This document shows, one piece after another, positions 58,767 to 64,000 of a DNA stretch of 64,000 nt. Within the stretch, counting starts at the first letter, position 1. Each line of letters starts with the position of its first letter. The stretch covers positions 28,063,837-28,127,836 of the forward strand of contig CM056396.1 of the NCBI GenBank assembly GCA_029718625.1, read 5' to 3'. This DNA is from Synaphobranchus kaupii (lineage: Eukaryota; Chordata; Actinopteri; Anguilliformes; Synaphobranchidae). The notes beneath the pieces are model-generated. The model had not been told where the DNA came from. It was given only the letters and a program-made list of their open reading frames with translations, and made no database searches. The translations under genes were made by a program, and so were the position numbers.

Positions 58767-59247
58767 TTTCAAACGCACATGAACAGTAAAATGTGTATAC
58801 TAGTGTTAAGAATGGAAGCACTCACTTTACAAGCATCTCTTAATTTAGAGTCTATTCGTCTGAAGTTCTACAGAAACACTTTTTTTTGCATGTTTGTTAT
58901 TGTTCGTGGGCAGACATTGTCTGAGATCACAGATTGTTTCTGACGTCCTTCTCAGACTAACTGTCCAGGTTTTCTTTTTTCTTAATTATAATTTTTTTAT
59001 TTTATTTTAAGTTTTTAGCATCTCCCCATTTGAGCCTGAGTGAGCTGTCAGCTGGCCTGTCTTAGGTAATTTATTTAACATTTAATTAGCCTCATTTCTC
59101 CTGGGAAAATGGTTTTCTTTAAAAAAATAAATGAATATCCCAAAGTCTTCGCCAGTGTAATGAAATTAAGTAAATAGTCGTGCAGATGAGACACAAATAG
59201 ATGTCGGGCGAACATTAGAAATGCATAGCACATGACAGAGACTCACT

Positions 59248-59752
59248 GTTTACAAATAAACACCCACTATTCAAAGTGCAGCGCTCATATTCAGCATCAC
59301 AGAAAACTTTTGTGTCGGAACACCATGTTCTTTAGTGTGGGCAAAAACGAGAGAAAAAAAAGTGTGAATCCTTGACTTTGTGGGACTATTGCTGTCGTGT
59401 TTCATGCAAAATAATAAATATGTAAACGCTCTTTGCCGAAAACTGTAGGATTGGCACGCTTGTACGGCGTGGTAACTTGTTGTTTACAAAAAACAACCAC
59501 CATTTAAAGTGCAGCGCTCATATTCAGCATCACAGAAAACTTTAGTGTCGGAACACCATGTTCTTTAGCGTGGGCTGCAGAGCCTCATTCAGCAAAAACA
59601 AGAGGAGAAAATAAAAGGTGTGAATCCATGACTTTGTGGGGGGAAGGAAAAAAAAAAAGTGTTTTGCTGTCACGTTACATGCAAAATAATAAATATGTAA
59701 ACGCTCTTCGCCGAAAACTGTAGGATTGGCACGCTTGTACGGCGTGGTAATT
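59248..59752 (+). repeat. direct tandem duplication, 230-270 bp copies
   Basis: Copies at 59248-59477 and 59482-59752 share GCAGCGCTCATATTCAGCAT, GTCGGAACACCATGTTCTTT and TTGGCACGCTTGTACGGCGT in order, with few substitutions. The second has about 40 extra bases including CTGCAGAGCCTCATTCAGC. Confidence 0.92.
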
Positions 59753-59842
59753 AGCACTTGGCTTTGCGCTGGTGTCGTGAGCATGCTGACAAGGGGAACC
59801 AATCGGTGAGGAGGCTGACTGAGGCTGTGTGGCTTGCAGACA

Positions 59843-59989
59843 CCCCCCCCCCCCCCCCCCCCCCCAGTGCCCCCCCTTCCACTCTCCCTGGGGGGAAGAG
59901 GAACGCTAATTTGCATGTGAATTCTTAATTACGTGCCACATCTGCACTGCCTCTCATTCGTTACACACCCCCCCCCCCCCCCCCCCCCC
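59843..59989 (+). repeat. two long poly-C tracts (23 and 22 C)
   Basis: 59843-59865 and 59968-59989, about 100 bp apart. 59990-60715 is otherwise unremarkable. Confidence 0.92.
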
Positions 59990-60715
59990 ATCTCGGCCTT
60001 CTTCTTGGGGTGTGATTCCGTGAAAGGGCTGTGATTCTTTTCAAAGAAACGCTCGTTAGTAAGCTAATCAGAACCTGTCAGCACTCCAGAACGGGTAACG
60101 AGAGAGGAGAGAATTACAAAAAAAAGAAATGGGTTCTTCTTGTCAACCGAATCGTGTGCGTGCGGTCTTCCTGTTTAATGAATTAATTATTTAATTAGGG
60201 GACGGCGGTTCTCAGTACGTAGGGTAAACAGACAGTGCCGAGAGGACGGCCAATCAGTGGCGCTCGGGGATGCAAGGCCCTTCAATTAAACCCTATTCAC
60301 CTCAAACGCCACTCAGCCGCCCTTTTCTCCACCGTCTGATTCGCAGGGCGTGTGGAAGGCAGCGTTTACATCCAGGAATGAGCTTGGACTCTGGCTCTCT
60401 GTAACCTCCCTCTCAAGTCTTTCTGTAAAGTTTTTCTAATTGTTGTTTTTTCCCCGTCTGTCATTCAGTTTATGGATATTAGAAATACAAATTAATATAT
60501 ATATACTAATACACCAAATGGCCGAATGTCACAGAGAGCTCTTTGCCGGGCTGGTTGATGAAACACTCGTAAGAAGCATGGAGAACAGAGGTGAAAGATC
60601 ATTGGACGAGGTGAAGCTTTGTTTTCACACGCCACCTGTTATCAATACTCGGAAGAAAGGGGAGAAATTGAGGAAAGGGGCCTGTCCGTCATTGACTTCC
60701 ACAGCCTTCCCATGA

Positions 60716-61760
60716 CCCCACACCCCAAACCCCACACCTCACAATCCTACACCCCATTCCCCAAACCCCACTCCTCACAATCCTACACCCCATTCCCCAA
60801 ACCCCCACTCCTCACAATCATACACCCCATTCCCCAAACCCCACTCCTCACAATCCTACACCTCATTCCCCAAACCCCACTCCTCACAATCATACACCCC
60901 ATTCCCCAAACCCCACTCCTCACAATCCTACACCTCATTCCCCAAACTCCACTCCTCACAATCATACACCCCCATTCCCCAAACTCCACTCCTCACAATC
61001 CTACACCTCATTCCCCAAACTCCACTCCTCACAATCATACACCCCATTCCCCAAACTCCACTCCTCACAATCCTACACCCCATTCCCCAAACCCCACTCC
61101 TCACAATCATACACCCCATTCCCCAAACCCCACTCCTCACAATCCTACACCCCCATTCCCCAAACCCCACTCCTCACAATCCTACACCCCATTCCCCAAA
61201 CCCCACTCCTCACAATCCTACACCCCCATTCCCCAAACCCCACTCCTCACAATCCTACACCTCATTCCCCAAACCCCACTCCTCACAATCATACACCCCA
61301 TTCCCCAAACCCCACTCCTCACAATCCTACACCTCATTCCCCAAACTCCACTCCCTCACAATCATACACCCCATTCCCCAAACTCCACTCCTCACAATCC
61401 TACAACCTCATTCCCCAAACTCCACTCCTCACAATCATACACCCCATTCCCCAAACTCCACTCCTCACAATCCTACACCCCATTCCCCAAACCCCACTCC
61501 TCACAATCATACACCCCATTCCCCAAACCCCACTCCTCACAATCCTACACACCCCATTCCCCAAACCCCACTCCTCACAATCCTACACCCCCATTCCCCA
61601 AACCCCACTCCTCACAATCCTACACCCCATTCCCCAAACCCCACTCCTCACAATCATACACCCCATTCCCCAAACCCCACTCCTCACAATCCTACACCCC
61701 ATTCCCCAAACCCCACTCCTCACAATCCTACACCCCATTCCCCAAACCCCACTCCTCACA
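60716..61760 (+). repeat. 36-bp C-rich minisatellite, about 29 copies
   Basis: The unit ATTCCCCAAACCCCACTCCT plus CACAATCCTACACCCC. The strand has almost no G. Alternating variants (CCTACACC/CATACACC and CCCCACT/CTCCACT) show higher-order duplication. Because 36 is divisible by three, a 419-codon frame (60619-61878) with 12-residue FPKPHSSQSYTP repeats is open but considered non-coding. Confidence 0.95.
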
Positions 61761-61793
61761 GTTGATGTGGAAAACTGAGAACCCCCCCCCCCT

Positions 61794-61796
<3 letters not shown>

Positions 61797-61839
<43 letters not shown>
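61797..61839 (+). repeat. (CA)n microsatellite
   Basis: About 21 CA units after an 11-nt poly-C. 61840-62866 shows no recognised gene. Confidence 0.93.
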
Positions 61840-61842
<3 letters not shown>

Positions 61843-62866
61843 GTGTCTGATTTATATTTCTACTATTGTCTTCGGTGAGACTACACCTTTACATCTTAAA
61901 GGAGATTACTATTAATTAATTACTAAGGGTGTGAATTTTTAGGGTGCTCTATGGCAGTTTGCATTTTTAAGATATTCTATCTGCAGGCCCAGTGATTAAG
62001 CGCAGAATGGCCAGCCAGATGCTAGTTGTGTACTGTAGGGCAAAAGGAGCTCCCAGCAGGATTCTCTTGACAGCGATAGGCTATTCTGGGCGTTCTGTGT
62101 CCTGCATTACACTATCCAATCATTTTAGCACATGCTTTGACTTGACAAATTATACAAAAATCTATCCAGAACTTTGAATTTTCACCACCGGGCCGAGTTA
62201 TTTATGTCTCGTAACAATTGAGGCTTGCGTTCAGATTTGACTTTGTGTCGTGCGTACGCCGTACGTGCTGCAGTCAGGCGAACAAGGGGAAAGAAAGACG
62301 TCTTTGCAATGCCGTAAATACTGCAGGATTACCATTAAACTGCTAAATCGGGATCTCTCTTTGTTTTTCTTCTTCCTTTTTATGTCTGGAATATTGTTCC
62401 AAACCCCAGTTCTGCCGACTGCACCTTCCCTGTGGGCTTTAAACATGCTTGTGTTTTTTATTTATTTTCCCTTTTAAACAAACATTTGGTGAGTAACTGC
62501 GCCAGCCCACCTCCCCCTGATAAAATAAGTGAATCTGATAATTAGCATTTTCCTGGGCCTCTAGAACCCTCCAACGCTTCTCTACTTGGTATTTTCACCG
62601 GAGGTGCCAAGTGCACATGCAGTTGTTTTCTGCGTCAAGCGGAGACGGTTTTAGAAGGAAACATGGGTGTAGCTGCAGGTCTTAAAAAGGCACGGAGGCA
62701 TTTGAAGTGTAAAAAAAAAAAAAAGAAGAAAACGAAGAAATAACGATTGCAGTGATGAACCTGTGAACTGCTGCATTGGTGGGAGGGAAATTATCAGGAG
62801 CTGAAAAGGTTAGGTGATGGCTCCCCTCTCTCTGACGCATCAGGGCCAAATACACAGGTGACGCTT

Positions 62867-63640
<774 letters not shown>

Positions 63641-63821
63641 CTTTACTTGTGTCTGAGTGTATGTGTGCATGCCAAACTTTATTGCATGAGCACAACTATG
63701 TGCATGTGTGCAGTATGTATGTGAGGACTACACACCTGAATGAGACTGAAACGCATTTGAAATGCAGATTGTGCTGATGTGTGAGAGTACACGCGGATGT
63801 TAGCGACCTTTCCCTCCGCAG

Positions 63822-63944
63822 TTACGGAACTGGATCAGCCAGGCACGTGCGTCAGATGAAAAACTCTGCGTGCAGAACCCGCCCTCGGTCTGACAGCCGA
63901 TCCAGGAAGCAGAGGAGGACAGGAAGTTTGTGTGTGATAGGACA
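63822..63944 (+). other. candidate exon with consensus splice sites
   Basis: The acceptor CTTTCCCTCCGCAG ends at 63821 and the donor GTAAGT is at 63945-63950, enclosing 123 bases. One of three frames stays open for all 41 codons (YGTGSARHVRQMKNSACRTR...), basic and Ser/Arg-rich, with an internal ATG. No family is recognised; it may be a 5' UTR exon. By synteny a plus-strand sema6c-like gene would be expected downstream of tnfaip8l2, but the sequence does not show this. Confidence 0.35.
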
Positions 63945-64000
63945 GTAAGTTGTACGTGATAACGCAGGAAGCTGTGCTGTTTTTTCAAGGGAGGAGGTGT

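Noticed and set aside
60619..61878. 419-codon plus-strand frame with FPKPHSSQSYTP repeats
   Set aside because: The frame is kept open only by a 36-bp minisatellite. It drifts between registers where units have an extra C, and the flanks show no coding signal.

Overview
The window reads as nuclear DNA of a ray-finned fish, most likely a teleost. It has vertebrate GT-AG split genes with fish-like protein sequences, degenerate Tc1/mariner elements, tRNA-derived SINEs with a tail common in fish genomes, palindromic MITEs, and a very high load of (CA/TG)n, poly-C/poly-G tracts and minisatellites. Only two protein-coding genes can be supported. No rRNA, functional tRNA, CRISPR, bacterial or viral feature was recognised.

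Region 1 (1 to about 5.45 kb, + strand) is the 3' two-thirds of a tropomodulin gene, best matching tropomodulin-4 (tmod4). Six exons (175-267, 1305-1435, 1722-1829, 2429-2572, 4655-4799, 4900-4922) encode the last 214 residues of the actin pointed-end cap, followed by a 3' UTR with AATAAA at 5411. Its introns hold several minisatellites. One is a 42-bp array that copies the exon end and 5' splice site. Another is an 11 x 44-bp array grown from the left arm of a MITE sitting next to a splice donor.

Region 2 (5.45 to 11.2 kb) is intergenic, with MITEs, a SINE, a 33-bp minisatellite, CTCF-like motifs and a CpG-rich stretch (9.3-10.1 kb) that ends in a good splice donor. Region 3 (about 11.25 to 19.8 kb, - strand) is tnfaip8l2 (TIPE2). 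Two coding exons (13271-12954 and 12264-12022) give 186 residues. A CpG-rich segment ending in a consensus donor at 19567 is a plausible non-coding first exon and promoter. The order tmod4(+) then tnfaip8l2(-) matches, from memory, the mammalian TMOD4/SCNM1/LYSMD1/TNFAIP8L2/SEMA6C neighbourhood. SCNM1 and LYSMD1 were not seen between them here.

Region 4 (19.8 to 64 kb) has no recognisable protein gene. It contains three Tc1-like elements, several MITE families, SINEs, a 53.1-54.6 kb DNA element with a nested SINE, a 120-bp inverted repeat pair, a 230-270 bp tandem duplication, at least eight minisatellites and very long TG/CA arrays. A well-formed candidate exon (63822-63944, + strand) lies at the far end. 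By synteny this desert could be the long 5' intron or upstream region of a + strand gene such as sema6c, but that is inference only.

The most notable structures are the duplicated 5' splice sites in tmod4, MITE arms turned into tandem arrays, the coding intron in tnfaip8l2, and the density of poly-C/poly-G runs, two of which serve as polypyrimidine tracts of coding exons.
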